Below, in pieces: positions 16,431-24,914 of a DNA stretch of 64,000 nt. A program made the translations under genes and the position numbers. The notes under the pieces were generated by a model that saw only the letters and a program-made list of their open reading frames with translations, did not search any database and was not told the origin of the DNA. Position 1 is the first letter of the stretch. Each line of letters opens with the position of its first letter. Source of the DNA: an uncultured Monoglobus sp. (GTDB lineage Bacteria; Bacillota; Clostridia; Monoglobales; Monoglobaceae); the NCBI GenBank assembly GCA_947628795.1, contig CANRBF010000008.1:82383-146382 (forward strand), in the 5' to 3' direction.

Positions 16431-17531
16431 ATGAACGAATTAATGGTTAACGGTCACAGCGCGCTCGAGTACGCAGAGATGGCGTGCGACGCGCTTATGC
16501 ACAAGTTCGCGGCGGAGGACCTGCCCCCAAAGGGCCGCTTCCACTATCATCAGGGCGTGTTCCTTTCGGGAGTTCAGCATACATACCTGCTTGACAAGGA
16601 CGAAAAATATTACGAATATAGCAAGGCGTGGGTTGACTCGATAATCGACAAGGACGGAAATATCACCAAGTTCGACACCACCCAGCTTGACGACATGCAG
16701 CCCGGAGTGCTTCTGTATCTGCTCTACAAAAAAACGCAGGACCCCAGATACAAAAAGGCCCTCGACACGCTTATCCCGCTTATCAAGGACTTCCCCAAGA
16801 ATCCCGAGGGCGGATTCTGGCACAAGGGCAGATATCCCGAGCAGATGTGGCTCGACGGCCTTTATATGGCGGGCCCCATTTGCGCCGAGTACGCAAAGAC
16901 ATTTGACGCGCCCGAGCTGTTTGATCTCTGCGCGTTCCAGGCTCTGATGATGCAGGAAAAGACCAAAGACGAAAAAACGGGTCTTTGGTACCACGCGTGG
17001 GATTACGCCAAGGTTCAGCCCTGGGCCGACCCCGAGACGGGCAGATCCCCCGAGTTCTGGGGACGCTCGGTAGGCTGGGTTCCGGTCGCCATTCTGGAGG
17101 AGCTGGACAGCTTCCCCGAGGACCACAAGGACAGAGACGCGATGATCAAAGCGGCCTGCGACCTGCTCAAAGCCGTGGTTAAATATCAGGATCCCGAAAC
17201 GGGTCTTTGGTACCAGGTTCTCGACAAGGGCGACGACCCGAACAACTGGCTTGAGTCGTCCTGCACCTGCCTGTTTGTGGGCTCGATCTGCAAGGCGGTC
17301 AAGAACGGATTTTTGGATAAGTCGTATCTCGAGTACGCCAAGAAAGGCTACACCGGCATCATCAACCGTCTGCGCTATGACGACAAGGGCGACATCATTA
17401 TCGACAACATCTGCGTCGGCACCGGCGTCGGCGACTACGCCCACTACTGCGCCAGAGGCACAGGCGAGAACGACCTGCACGGAGCGGGCGCGTTCCTGAT
17501 CATGTGCACCGAGGCGGCGGGCGCCCTGTAA
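16431..17531 (+). CDS. GH105 unsaturated rhamnogalacturonyl hydrolase (YteR-like)
   Basis: A 366-residue (alpha/alpha)6-barrel protein without a signal peptide. FHYHQGVFLSGV, QMWLDGLYMAGP (the aspartate used by YteR to hydrate the vinyl ether), GRSVGWV and the C-terminal HGAGAFLIM are family landmarks. It removes the unsaturated galacturonyl residue left by pectate or rhamnogalacturonan lyases, in the cytosol. It has its own promoter and terminator, so it is monocistronic. Together with the GH3 gene it suggests use of plant cell-wall oligosaccharides. Confidence 0.9.
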   Translation: MNELMVNGHSALEYAEMACDALMHKFAAEDLPPKGRFHYHQGVFLSGVQHTYLLDKDEKYYEYSKAWVDSIIDKDGNITKFDTTQLDDMQPGVLLYLLYKKTQDPRYKKALDTLIPLIKDFPKNPEGGFWHKGRYPEQMWLDGLYMAGPICAEYAKTFDAPELFDLCAFQALMMQEKTKDEKTGLWYHAWDYAKVQPWADPETGRSPEFWGRSVGWVPVAILEELDSFPEDHKDRDAMIKAACDLLKAVVKYQDPETGLWYQVLDKGDDPNNWLESSCTCLFVGSICKAVKNGFLDKSYLEYAKKGYTGIINRLRYDDKGDIIIDNICVGTGVGDYAHYCARGTGENDLHGAGAFLIMCTEAAGAL

Positions 17532-17555
17532 AACAAGCCGAATAATTAAAACGCG

Positions 17556-17584
17556 AAAGGCGGCCTTTAATCGGCCGCCTTTTT
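17556..17584 (+). terminator. Terminator after the GH105 gene
   Basis: AAAGGCGGCC, an 8-base loop region TTTAATC, then GGCCGCCTTTTT. The structure overlaps the last codons of the convergent ImmA gene. Confidence 0.85.
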
Positions 17585-18133
17585 GAATATCGCGTTTTCG
17601 GGAACGATCACCGCGGGTATCTTCATTCCCCTGAGCTGCATCGAATGCAGCTTTATCATAACAAGATTCGGCGAAAGCCCAAGTCTCGCCGCGGTCTGCT
17701 CGGCGCTGTAGCCGTAGCCGCGCATAAGCTCAAAAATATCGTCGTCCCCGATCAAAAGCTCGGCGGCGAACATGTTCGCCTCGTACTCGGGGCGCGCCGT
17801 CATGTCGTACAGCGCGGTATCGAGCACTGCGCGGTTTTCCGCCAGCTCTCTGTGCAGCCGGTCGTGGCCCAGCTCGTGAGCCAGAACGACGCGCTCGGCC
17901 TCGGGCTCCAGATTTCCGTTTATTATTATAACGCGCCTGCGCTTTATCACCGTGTACAGTCCGTACAGTTTTTTGAATTCGTAATTCTTGATTATTTTTA
18001 TTCCCAGATCCTCGGCGATCTCGGCGGGATCATCTCCGTGCGCCTTTTTGAGTTCCTCCGCCATGCCGTGAATATCGTCCGCCGACACTTTGTCATCCGC
18101 CCCTTCCGAATATATTGCCGAAAAATAACTCAA
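17567..18133 (-). CDS. ImmA/IrrE family metallo-endopeptidase
   Basis: A 188-residue protein with the zinc site LAHELGHDRLH and a downstream Glu-rich helix (YEANMFAAELLI) holding the third ligand. Residues 150-175 form a short helix-turn-helix-like end (AEQTAARLGLSPNLV). ImmA-type proteases cleave or inactivate their partner XRE repressor on DNA damage or another signal. The partner is the gene 3 bp upstream, so this is a repressor/protease pair of the kind found in prophages and integrative elements, although no other phage gene is adjacent. Confidence 0.87.
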   Translation of the reverse strand: MSYFSAIYSEGADDKVSADDIHGMAEELKKAHGDDPAEIAEDLGIKIIKNYEFKKLYGLYTVIKRRRVIIINGNLEPEAERVVLAHELGHDRLHRELAENRAVLDTALYDMTARPEYEANMFAAELLIGDDDIFELMRGYGYSAEQTAARLGLSPNLVMIKLHSMQLRGMKIPAVIVPENAIFKKAAD

Positions 18134-18136
18134 AAA

Positions 18137-18541
18137 TCAGCTTATGTACTTTTTGGGCGTGTATTTTTTGTTTTCCTCCTTGACCGCGAAGTAGGCGTCG
18201 GATATGGCTTTCATCGCCGCGTCCATGTCCTCCTCGGGCAGCTCGCCTCCGGCGAACAGGCCGCAGATGCCCTCGATCAGCTCTTCCACGTCAGCCGCCG
18301 ATTTCCTGCCGCCCCTTTCATAGGCGGCTCTGATAAGCTCCTCGTCCTCGGTCATGAAATAATTTTTATCGACCCCGAACATCTCCGCCAGACGATAGTA
18401 TATATCGCGGCTCTTTGGGTGAACGGAGCCCGCCTCGTAGTTCTGCACGGTGCGCAGAGTTATGCCGAGGCTGTCCGCCAGCTCGGTCTGCGTCATACCC
18501 TTTTCTTTTCTGAGCTTCCTGACCTTTTCTCCAAATTTCAT
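18137..18541 (-). CDS. XRE family repressor partnered with ImmA-type protease
   Basis: A 134-residue protein with an N-terminal helix-turn-helix (RKEKGMTQTELADSLGITLR, then TVQNYEAGSVHP at residues 11-42). A linker and a helical C-terminus follow. It is immediately followed by the metallo-protease gene, 3 bp apart. By analogy with ImmR/ImmA it should be the DNA-binding target of the protease. The divergent upstream gene is pstS, whose promoter lies about 100 bp away. Confidence 0.82.
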   Translation of the reverse strand: MKFGEKVRKLRKEKGMTQTELADSLGITLRTVQNYEAGSVHPKSRDIYYRLAEMFGVDKNYFMTEDEELIRAAYERGGRKSAADVEELIEGICGLFAGGELPEEDMDAAMKAISDAYFAVKEENKKYTPKKYIS

Positions 18542-18627
18542 ACGCTCCGTCCTTTCCGAAATAATTATATTATAATAATACTATTTCTCGACTCCGCTGT
18601 CAAGCGCCTCTCCCGAGGCTAGTTCGG

Positions 18628-18683
18628 TTTTACATAAATTTAACGCATACGCGATTACCGATTTTACATTGCCGCGATATTAT
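18628..18683 (+). promoter_or_regulatory. pst promoter region with possible Pho boxes
   Basis: A TATTAT -10 box at 18678-18683 is preceded by TTACCG (18655-18660). TTTTACAT occurs at 18628 and again at 18662, with TTTAACG and TTACCG between them. The approximately 11-bp-spaced TTWAC-like repeats resemble binding sites of PhoB/PhoP-type regulators, and phoB is in the same locus. Confidence 0.45.
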
Positions 18684-18719
18684 AGAGCCGAAATCAAAAA
18701 AGATAAGGAGAGAAAAACC

Positions 18720-19613
18720 ATGAACATTTTTAAAAATCATCCGCGAATTGCTGACGGGATCGCAGCGGCGTGCGCGCTGCTGGTGATCGGCTCGTCGCTG
18801 ACGGGCTGCGGAGGCGGCGCGGAGCAAGCAAAAGAAATAACGGTCATATCCCGCGAGGACGGCTCAGGCACCAGAGGAGCCTTCACCGAACTGTTCGGCA
18901 TCGAGGAAGAGCAAAACGGCGAAAAGGTCGATATGACGACCGACGCGTCAAGCGTGACAAACAGCACCTCGGTAATGATGACGAGCGTGGCGGGCAACGA
19001 GAACGCCATAGGCTATATCTCAATGGGCTCGCTGAACTCGAGCGTCAAGGCGCTGCGGGTCGACGGTGCCGCAGCGAGCGCCGACGGCGTGAAGGACGGC
19101 AGCTACAAGGTGTCGAGGCCGTTTAACATCGTTACAAAAGACAGCATATCCGAAACGGCGCGGGATTTTATTGATTTCATAATGAGCGCCGAGGGACAGG
19201 CGGTCGTGGAAGAAAACGGCTATATCTCAGAGGGAAATTTCGGAGCTTATGCCGGAGCAAAGCCCGCGGGCAAGATAGTGGTCTCGGGCTCGTCGTCTGT
19301 AACGCCGGTCATGGAAAAGCTCAAAGAGGCGTATCTTCAGGTTAACCCGGCCGCCGAGATCGAGGTGCAGCAGAGCGACTCGACCACGGGCATAAACAAC
19401 GCGATCGACGGCGTTTGCGACATAGGCATGGCAAGCCGAGAGCTTAAAGACAGCGAAACGCAAAAGGGCGTAAAAGCCGCGGTCATAGCCCTTGACGGGA
19501 TCGCGGTCATTGTCAACAACTCAAACCCGATAAACGAGATCACCTCGGAGCAGGTGAGAAAAATATACACGGGTGAGATCACCGACTGGGACGAGATCGG
19601 GGAACAGTTATGA
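18720..19613 (+). CDS. pstS: Phosphate-binding lipoprotein PstS, lobe-swapped form
   Basis: A 297-residue lipoprotein (signal peptide ending SSLTGC) that binds phosphate outside the membrane for PstCAB. The phosphate motif ISREDGSGTRGAFTELFG comes first, followed by TNSTSVMMTSVAGNENAIGY. The SGSSSVTPVMEKL lobe comes second, with CDIGMASREL and IYTGEITDWDEI ending the protein. In E. coli PstS the order is the reverse, so this version is circularly permuted. The end overlaps pstC by 4 bases. The ATG has AAGGAG upstream. Confidence 0.9.
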   Translation: MNIFKNHPRIADGIAAACALLVIGSSLTGCGGGAEQAKEITVISREDGSGTRGAFTELFGIEEEQNGEKVDMTTDASSVTNSTSVMMTSVAGNENAIGYISMGSLNSSVKALRVDGAAASADGVKDGSYKVSRPFNIVTKDSISETARDFIDFIMSAEGQAVVEENGYISEGNFGAYAGAKPAGKIVVSGSSSVTPVMEKLKEAYLQVNPAAEIEVQQSDSTTGINNAIDGVCDIGMASRELKDSETQKGVKAAVIALDGIAVIVNNSNPINEITSEQVRKIYTGEITDWDEIGEQL

Positions 19614-20467
19614 AAAACAAACTTAAAGAAAACATTATGAGCGGCGTGTTCCTGTTCTGCGCCTGCGTGTCGATATTGGCGGTGGCGCTGATATGCGTGT
19701 TTCTGTTCGCGAACGGGATCCCCGCCATGAAAAAAATAGGACTGTTTGACTTCCTGCTCGGCAAAAAATGGAAGCCCGGCAACGATATCTACGGGATTTT
19801 GCCGATGATATTGGGCAGCTTGTATGTCACGGCGGGAGCGATCGTGATAGGTGTGCCGATCGGCATTTTGGCGGCGGTGTTTATGACCCGTTTCTGCCCC
19901 GATAGGCTGCGCAAAGTGCTGAAACCGGCGGTCGATCTGCTGGCGGGCATACCCTCGGTCGTGTACGGCTTTTTCGGGCTTATGGTGATCGTGCCCGCCG
20001 TGAGGCAGATATTCGGCGGCAGCGGTACGAGCATGCTGGCTGCGTCGATAGTGCTTGGTATTATGATACTTCCGACGATAATATCTGTCAGCGAGTCGTC
20101 ACTCAGAGCTGTGCCCGAAAGCTATTACGAGGGCGCCCGCGCGCTTGGCGCGACGCACGAGCGGTCGGTGTTTATGACGGTGCTGCCCGCCGCGAAATCG
20201 GGAGTTACGGCAGGCGTTATACTGGGAATAGGCCGCGCCATAGGCGAGACAATGGCGGTCATTATGGTGGCGGGAAACCAAGCCGCCATGCCGGGCGGAC
20301 TGACGCGCGGCGTCAGGACCATGACGGCCAACATAGTTCTGGAAATGGGCTACGCCGCCGACCTGCACCGCGAGGCTCTGATCGCCACGGCGGTAGTGCT
20401 GTTCGTTTTCATTCTGATAATCAATCTCAGCTTTTCGCTGCTGAAAAGGAGGTCCGAGAGCAAATGA
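19610..20467 (+). CDS. pstC: Phosphate ABC transporter permease PstC
   Basis: A 285-residue permease with six predicted membrane segments and the EAA-type loop around SYYEGARALGATHERSVFMT. AGIPSVVYGFFGLMVIVPAV is a strong PstC/PstA landmark. It forms the transmembrane channel with PstA. The start overlaps pstS and the end overlaps pstA, each by 4 bases, so translation of the operon is coupled. Confidence 0.93.
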   Translation: MKNKLKENIMSGVFLFCACVSILAVALICVFLFANGIPAMKKIGLFDFLLGKKWKPGNDIYGILPMILGSLYVTAGAIVIGVPIGILAAVFMTRFCPDRLRKVLKPAVDLLAGIPSVVYGFFGLMVIVPAVRQIFGGSGTSMLAASIVLGIMILPTIISVSESSLRAVPESYYEGARALGATHERSVFMTVLPAAKSGVTAGVILGIGRAIGETMAVIMVAGNQAAMPGGLTRGVRTMTANIVLEMGYAADLHREALIATAVVLFVFILIINLSFSLLKRRSESK

Positions 20468-21345
20468 CCAAAGCAACGGCTATAGCAAAAACGGCTGCCG
20501 CTCCTCAAAAAAGCGGCGGCGTTTCGAGAGCGAAAGCGCAGGCGGCTGTGCTTCGTGCGCTTGTGTATACAGCGGCATGCCTCACGTTCGGCGCGCTTCT
20601 GTGCCTGATAATTTATATATTCTTAAAGGGCATCCCGAATCTTTCCCTCGATCTGTTCAGCCCCACATACAACTCCGAAAACGTGTCGCTGTTTCCGGCG
20701 CTCATAAACACCGTGATCATAACGCTGCTGTCGCTGCTTATCGCGGTGCCGCTGGGAGTGTTCTCCGCGATCTATCTTGTGGAATACGCGAAGCGCGGCA
20801 ACAAGCTCGTCGGCCTTGTCAGGATAACGACCGAGACACTCCAAGGCATACCCTCGATCGTGTACGGCCTGTTCGGGTTCCTGCTGTTTGTCACAACGTT
20901 TTCGTGGGGCTACTCGCTGCTTGCGGGCGCGCTGACGCTGGTTATAATGATACTTCCGGTGATCATGCGCACCACCGAGGAAGCGCTGAAGTCGGTGCCC
21001 GACTCGTACCGCGAGGGCAGTTTCGGTCTGGGCGCGGGACGGCTGCGGACCGTATTCAAAATAGTGCTGCCCTCGGCGGTGCCGGGGATCCTGTCGGGCG
21101 TTGTGCTGTCAACGGGCAGGATCGTGGGCGAGACCGCGGCGCTGATATACACCGCCGGAACGGTGGCGCAGGTGCCGCCTAACCTTTTGGGCTCGGGCCG
21201 TACGATGGCGATCCATCTGTACGCGCTGTGGAGCGAGGGCCTGAACACCGAACAGTCATACGCCACGGCGGTCGTGCTGCTGCTTATTGTGGTGCTGCTC
21301 AACGCGGCTTCGGGAGCGCTGGCGAAAAAAATCACACTAAAATAA
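20464..21345 (+). CDS. pstA: Phosphate ABC transporter permease PstA
   Basis: A 293-residue permease. After a variable Ala/Lys-rich N-terminus, six membrane segments follow, with TETLQGIPSIVYGLFGFLLF and the coupling loop PDSYREGSFGLGAGRLRTVF. It partners PstC. The downstream pstB begins 17 bp later with its own AGAGGAT site. Confidence 0.93.
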   Translation: MTKATAIAKTAAAPQKSGGVSRAKAQAAVLRALVYTAACLTFGALLCLIIYIFLKGIPNLSLDLFSPTYNSENVSLFPALINTVIITLLSLLIAVPLGVFSAIYLVEYAKRGNKLVGLVRITTETLQGIPSIVYGLFGFLLFVTTFSWGYSLLAGALTLVIMILPVIMRTTEEALKSVPDSYREGSFGLGAGRLRTVFKIVLPSAVPGILSGVVLSTGRIVGETAALIYTAGTVAQVPPNLLGSGRTMAIHLYALWSEGLNTEQSYATAVVLLLIVVLLNAASGALAKKITLK

Positions 21346-21362
21346 TTTAAGAGGATAAAAAC

Positions 21363-22115
21363 ATGGAAAATATTATAAGCATAAAAAATTTAAATCTGCA
21401 CTACGGCGATTTCCACGCTCTGAAAAACGTGAGCATGGATATTCCGAAAAATCAAATCACCGCGTTTATAGGCCCCTCGGGCTGCGGAAAATCGACCCTG
21501 CTCAAAACGCTCAACCGCATGAACGATCTTGTGGAGGGCTGCCGCGCTAAAGGCGAAGTAACGCTTTGCGGCGCGGACATTTACAAGGAGATCGACCCCA
21601 ACGACCTGCGCAAACGGGTGGGCATGGTGTTCCAAAAGCCCAATCCGTTCCCTATGAGCATATACGACAACATAGCCTACGGTCCAAGGACCCACGGCAT
21701 TCGCTCAAAGTCAAAGCTTGACGAGATCGTTGAAAAGTCTCTGCGGGACGCGGCGATCTGGGACGAGGTGAAGGACAGACTGAAAAAAAGCGCCCTCGGA
21801 ATGTCGGGCGGACAGCAGCAAAGGCTGTGCATTGCCCGCGCTCTGGCGGTCAGGCCCGAGGTGCTTCTGATGGATGAGCCGACCTCGGCCCTCGACCCGA
21901 TCTCAACCTCCAAGATAGAGGACCTTGCGCTTGAGCTGAAAAAGAGTTATACTATAGTTATAGTCACTCACAGCATGCAGCAGGCCGTCCGCATCTCGGA
22001 CAGGACCGCGTTCTTCCTTTTGGGAGAGGTCGTAGAGCAGGGCGGCACCGAGCAAATATTCTCGATGCCCAAAGATAAGAGGACCGAAGATTATATTACG
22101 GGAAGGTTTGGATAA
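21363..22115 (+). CDS. pstB: Phosphate ABC transporter ATPase PstB
   Basis: A 250-residue ATPase. Walker A is GPSGCGKST, the signature is [17 protein letters not shown], Walker B is [13 protein letters not shown], and the switch histidine lies in [24 protein letters not shown] is the usual PstB C-terminus. It drives phosphate import through PstCA and helps signal phosphate status to PhoR through PhoU. Confidence 0.95.
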   Translation: MENIISIKNLNLHYGDFHALKNVSMDIPKNQITAFIGPSGCGKSTLLKTLNRMNDLVEGCRAKGEVTLCGADIYKEIDPNDLRKRVGMVFQKPNPFPMSIYDNIAYGPRTHGIRSKSKLDEIVEKSLRDAAIWDEVKDRLKKSALGMSGGQQQRLCIARALAVRPEVLLMDEPTSALDPISTSKIEDLALELKKSYTIVIVTHSMQQAVRISDRTAFFLLGEVVEQGGTEQIFSMPKDKRTEDYITGRFG

Positions 22116-22119
22116 TGCT

Positions 22120-22758
22120 ATGAGAGATAATTTTAACAGACAGCTCGACGAGCTGAACAGAGAAATGACAGACATGGGCGCTCTGTGCGAGAGCGCCATC
22201 GAGAGCGCGGTAAAGGCGCTGCTTTGCCGCGACAAAAACGCGGCGAAAAGCGTTGCCGCGATCGAAGAAGAGATAAACCGAGCCGAGCGCGACATTGAGA
22301 GCCTATGCCTCAAGCTGCTGCTCAGACAGCAGCCTGTGGCGGCGGACCTGCGCGCGGTGTCCTCGGCGCTCAAAATGATAACCGACATGGAGAGGATCGG
22401 CGACCAGGCGGCGGACATCGCCGAAATAGTGCGCCACGCGGACTTTGACGACAGCTTTGACAATGAGCACATCAAAAAAATGGCGGACGGAGTTTCGAAA
22501 ATGGTGACCGAAAGCGTGGACGCGTTCGTTGAGAGGGATCTCGACGCGGCAAAAGACGTCATGCGGCGCGACGACGATATCGACCTTTGGTTCAAAGAAT
22601 CCTGCGCCGAGCTGGCGGAATATATAGGCGCGAACCCGAAAAAGGCCGCTTCGGCTCTCGATTTGATGATGACCGCGAAATACCTTGAGCGCATAGGCGA
22701 CCACGCGGTGAACATTGCCGAATGGGTAGAATTTTCCATGACCGGCGAGCACCGATGA
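22120..22758 (+). CDS. phoU: Phosphate signalling protein PhoU
   Basis: A 212-residue all-helical protein made of two three-helix bundles. Each carries the metal-binding E/D-x3-D pattern (ITDMERIGDQAADIAE in the first and AKYLERIGDHAVNIAEW in the second). It links Pst transporter state to PhoR and limits phosphate uptake. The ATG at 22120 is used. A TTG 12 bases upstream overlaps pstB but lacks ribosome-site spacing. Confidence 0.92.
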   Translation: MRDNFNRQLDELNREMTDMGALCESAIESAVKALLCRDKNAAKSVAAIEEEINRAERDIESLCLKLLLRQQPVAADLRAVSSALKMITDMERIGDQAADIAEIVRHADFDDSFDNEHIKKMADGVSKMVTESVDAFVERDLDAAKDVMRRDDDIDLWFKESCAELAEYIGANPKKAASALDLMMTAKYLERIGDHAVNIAEWVEFSMTGEHR

Positions 22759-22797
22759 TAAATTCGCAAAGATTTAAAAGACAGGAGAAAGGATATT

Positions 22798-23478
22798 ATG
22801 ATTTATTGCGTTGAGGACGACGGAGGCATCCGCGAGCTTGTTGTGTACAGCCTCAGGAACACGGGCTTTGAGGCAAAAGGCTTTGAGAGCGGCGAACCGC
22901 TGTTTGAAGCTCTCAAAAACGGCGGCAGGCCCGAGCTTATACTGCTCGACATAATGCTGCCCGGCGAGGACGGACTGAGTATTTTAAAAAAGCTGCGCGC
23001 CGCTCCCGACACCCGCGATATTCCGGTGATACTTCTCACAGCCAAAAACGCCGAGTTCGACAAGGTGAGCGGTCTTGACGGCGGCGCTGACGACTATGTG
23101 ACAAAGCCGTTCGGGATCATGGAGCTTATATCGAGGATCAAGGCTGTGCTGCGGCGCAGCGGAGGCGCGGCGGAAAGCAAAGCCGACGAGGAATATTCCG
23201 CCTTCGGCGTATGCCTCAACGCGAAAAAGCATATCGTGACCTCGGGCGGCAATGAAGTTGAGCTGACTTTAAAAGAATTTGAAGTCCTGCGTCTGCTGCT
23301 CAAGAACCGCGGCTCGGTCATGACCCGAGACACGCTGCTCGACCGCGTGTGGGGCTATGACTTTGACGGCGAGACCCGAACGGTCGACGTTCACATCAGG
23401 ACCCTGCGCCGCAAGCTGGGCGATCGAGGAAGCATAATCAAAACCGTGCGCGGCGTGGGCTACAGAATCGAGGATTGA
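22798..23478 (+). CDS. phoB: PhoB/PhoP-like response regulator
   Basis: A 226-residue OmpR-family regulator. The receiver domain occupies residues 1-120, with the phosphorylated aspartate in LILLDIMLPGEDG and the conserved Lys in TKPFG. The winged helix covers 130-226 (LTLKEFEVLRLLLKNRG, VDVHIRTLRRKL, VRGVGYRI). Its position after phoU and before a kinase makes it the phosphate-starvation regulator that probably acts at the pst promoter. Confidence 0.9.
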   Translation: MIYCVEDDGGIRELVVYSLRNTGFEAKGFESGEPLFEALKNGGRPELILLDIMLPGEDGLSILKKLRAAPDTRDIPVILLTAKNAEFDKVSGLDGGADDYVTKPFGIMELISRIKAVLRRSGGAAESKADEEYSAFGVCLNAKKHIVTSGGNEVELTLKEFEVLRLLLKNRGSVMTRDTLLDRVWGYDFDGETRTVDVHIRTLRRKLGDRGSIIKTVRGVGYRIED

Positions 23479-23484
23479 CGGCAA

Positions 23485-24864
23485 GTGGCAAAAAATATTT
23501 TTAAAAACGGCTCGGCAAAGCTGAGCTCAAAAATATTCCGCGGGATCACGGCTGTTGTGATAGCGGGCGTTGTGATAACCGCGATCATTTCATCGGCTTT
23601 GTTTTACGCCGAATTTTCCCGCGAGATCAAATCCGAGATCAAAACCGAAACGAGATATCTGGCAGAGCTCGCCGATACCGTCGGGGTCTCGGAATTAAAA
23701 TCGGCTGTTCCCGACGGGCGCGTGACGATGATCGCCGCTGACGGCTCGGTGATTTTTGACAGCCGCGCGGACGGTGAGGCGGCCGAGAATCACTCAAGCC
23801 GCCCCGAGATCAAACAAGCGCTCGAAAGCGGCGAGGGTGAGAGCACGCGCGTTTCAAAAACCTTTGGCAAGAAAAACTATTACTACGCGCTGCGCCTGAG
23901 TGACGGCGGAGTTATCCGCGTCTCCCGCGAGACCTCAAGCATGTTCGGCGCGGTGTTCGGCGCGGCGCCCGGAATACTGCTGGCTGTGCTGCTTCTTATC
24001 GGGCTGGCGATGGCCGCCGCGGGCGCGCTGACCCGCTCGATAATAAGGCCGATAAACGATCTCGACCTTGACTCTCCCCTCGAATACGAGGCGTACGAGG
24101 AGCTGGATCCGCTGCTGGAGCGGGTCGACGAGCAGAACAAAAAAATGCTTACTCAAATCAACGAGGCGCGGAAGGCCGAAAAGATGCGCCGCGAGTTTTC
24201 GGCCAACGTTTCCCACGAGCTCAAAACACCGCTGACTACCATTATGGGGTGCAGCGAAATTTTAAAAGAGGGCATAGTCGACCCGAAAGACGTAAACGGA
24301 TTTTTGGAGCGCATTAATTCCGAGTCAAAACGCCTGCTGGCGCTGATAGACGACATAATCAGCCTGTCGGGGCTTGACGAGGGCGGCGGAAACATAGAGA
24401 TGACCGACGCGGACCTTTTGGAGATCGCGCGCGAGGCTGCCGAAAGCCTTGAATTTAAGGCGGAAAAGCGCGGCATAAGCATATCCGTGTCGGGAAATGA
24501 ACAAACCGTTCGCGGCAGCCGCGGACTGCTGCACGAGATGATATACAACCTCTGCGACAACGCCGTGCGATACAACCGCGAGGGCGGATACGTTAATATC
24601 ACGGTCGGCGGTGAGGGCGGCAGACCGTTTGTGTCGGTCAGGGACAACGGGATCGGCATTCCCGAGGCCGACCGGGAGCGTGTGTTCGAGCGGTTCTACC
24701 GCGTGGACAAAAGCCACTCAAAAGAGACCGGCGGCACAGGCCTCGGGCTCTCGATAGTAAAGCACGCGGCGCAAATACACGGCGCCGAGATAAGCTTAAA
24801 AAGCGAGCCCGGCAAGGGCACAGAAATAAAAATCATATTTCCGAAATTTAAGTTTCAAGCGTAA
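23485..24864 (+). CDS. phoR: PhoR-like sensor histidine kinase
   Basis: A 459-residue kinase starting at GTG, 6 bp after phoB. Two membrane segments (residues 20-45 and 155-180) enclose an extracytoplasmic domain. The HisKA motif is FSANVSHELKTPLTT, and the ATPase N, G1 and G2 boxes are NLCDNAVRYN, DNGIGI and GGTGLGLSIV. No clear PAS domain is seen between membrane and HisKA, so the cytoplasmic linker is short. It phosphorylates PhoB when phosphate is low. A terminator follows at once. Confidence 0.9.
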   Translation: MAKNIFKNGSAKLSSKIFRGITAVVIAGVVITAIISSALFYAEFSREIKSEIKTETRYLAELADTVGVSELKSAVPDGRVTMIAADGSVIFDSRADGEAAENHSSRPEIKQALESGEGESTRVSKTFGKKNYYYALRLSDGGVIRVSRETSSMFGAVFGAAPGILLAVLLLIGLAMAAAGALTRSIIRPINDLDLDSPLEYEAYEELDPLLERVDEQNKKMLTQINEARKAEKMRREFSANVSHELKTPLTTIMGCSEILKEGIVDPKDVNGFLERINSESKRLLALIDDIISLSGLDEGGGNIEMTDADLLEIAREAAESLEFKAEKRGISISVSGNEQTVRGSRGLLHEMIYNLCDNAVRYNREGGYVNITVGGEGGRPFVSVRDNGIGIPEADRERVFERFYRVDKSHSKETGGTGLGLSIVKHAAQIHGAEISLKSEPGKGTEIKIIFPKFKFQA

Positions 24865-24865
24865 T

Positions 24866-24904
24866 ATCACCGCCGAGGCTTTCCCCGGCGGTGATCGTTT
24901 TTTT
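24866..24904 (+). terminator. Bidirectional terminator ending the pst-pho operon
   Basis: ATCACCGCCG pairs perfectly with CGGCGGTGAT across AGGCTTTCCC, followed by CGTTTTTTT. It lies between the convergent phoR and aldo/keto reductase genes. Confidence 0.9.
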
Positions 24905-24914
24905 AGTTTTCTGC

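Noticed and set aside
17567..18541. Prophage indicated by the ImmA/XRE pair
   Set aside because: No integrase, structural or lysis gene flanks the pair. The neighbours are a GH105 gene and the pst operon.
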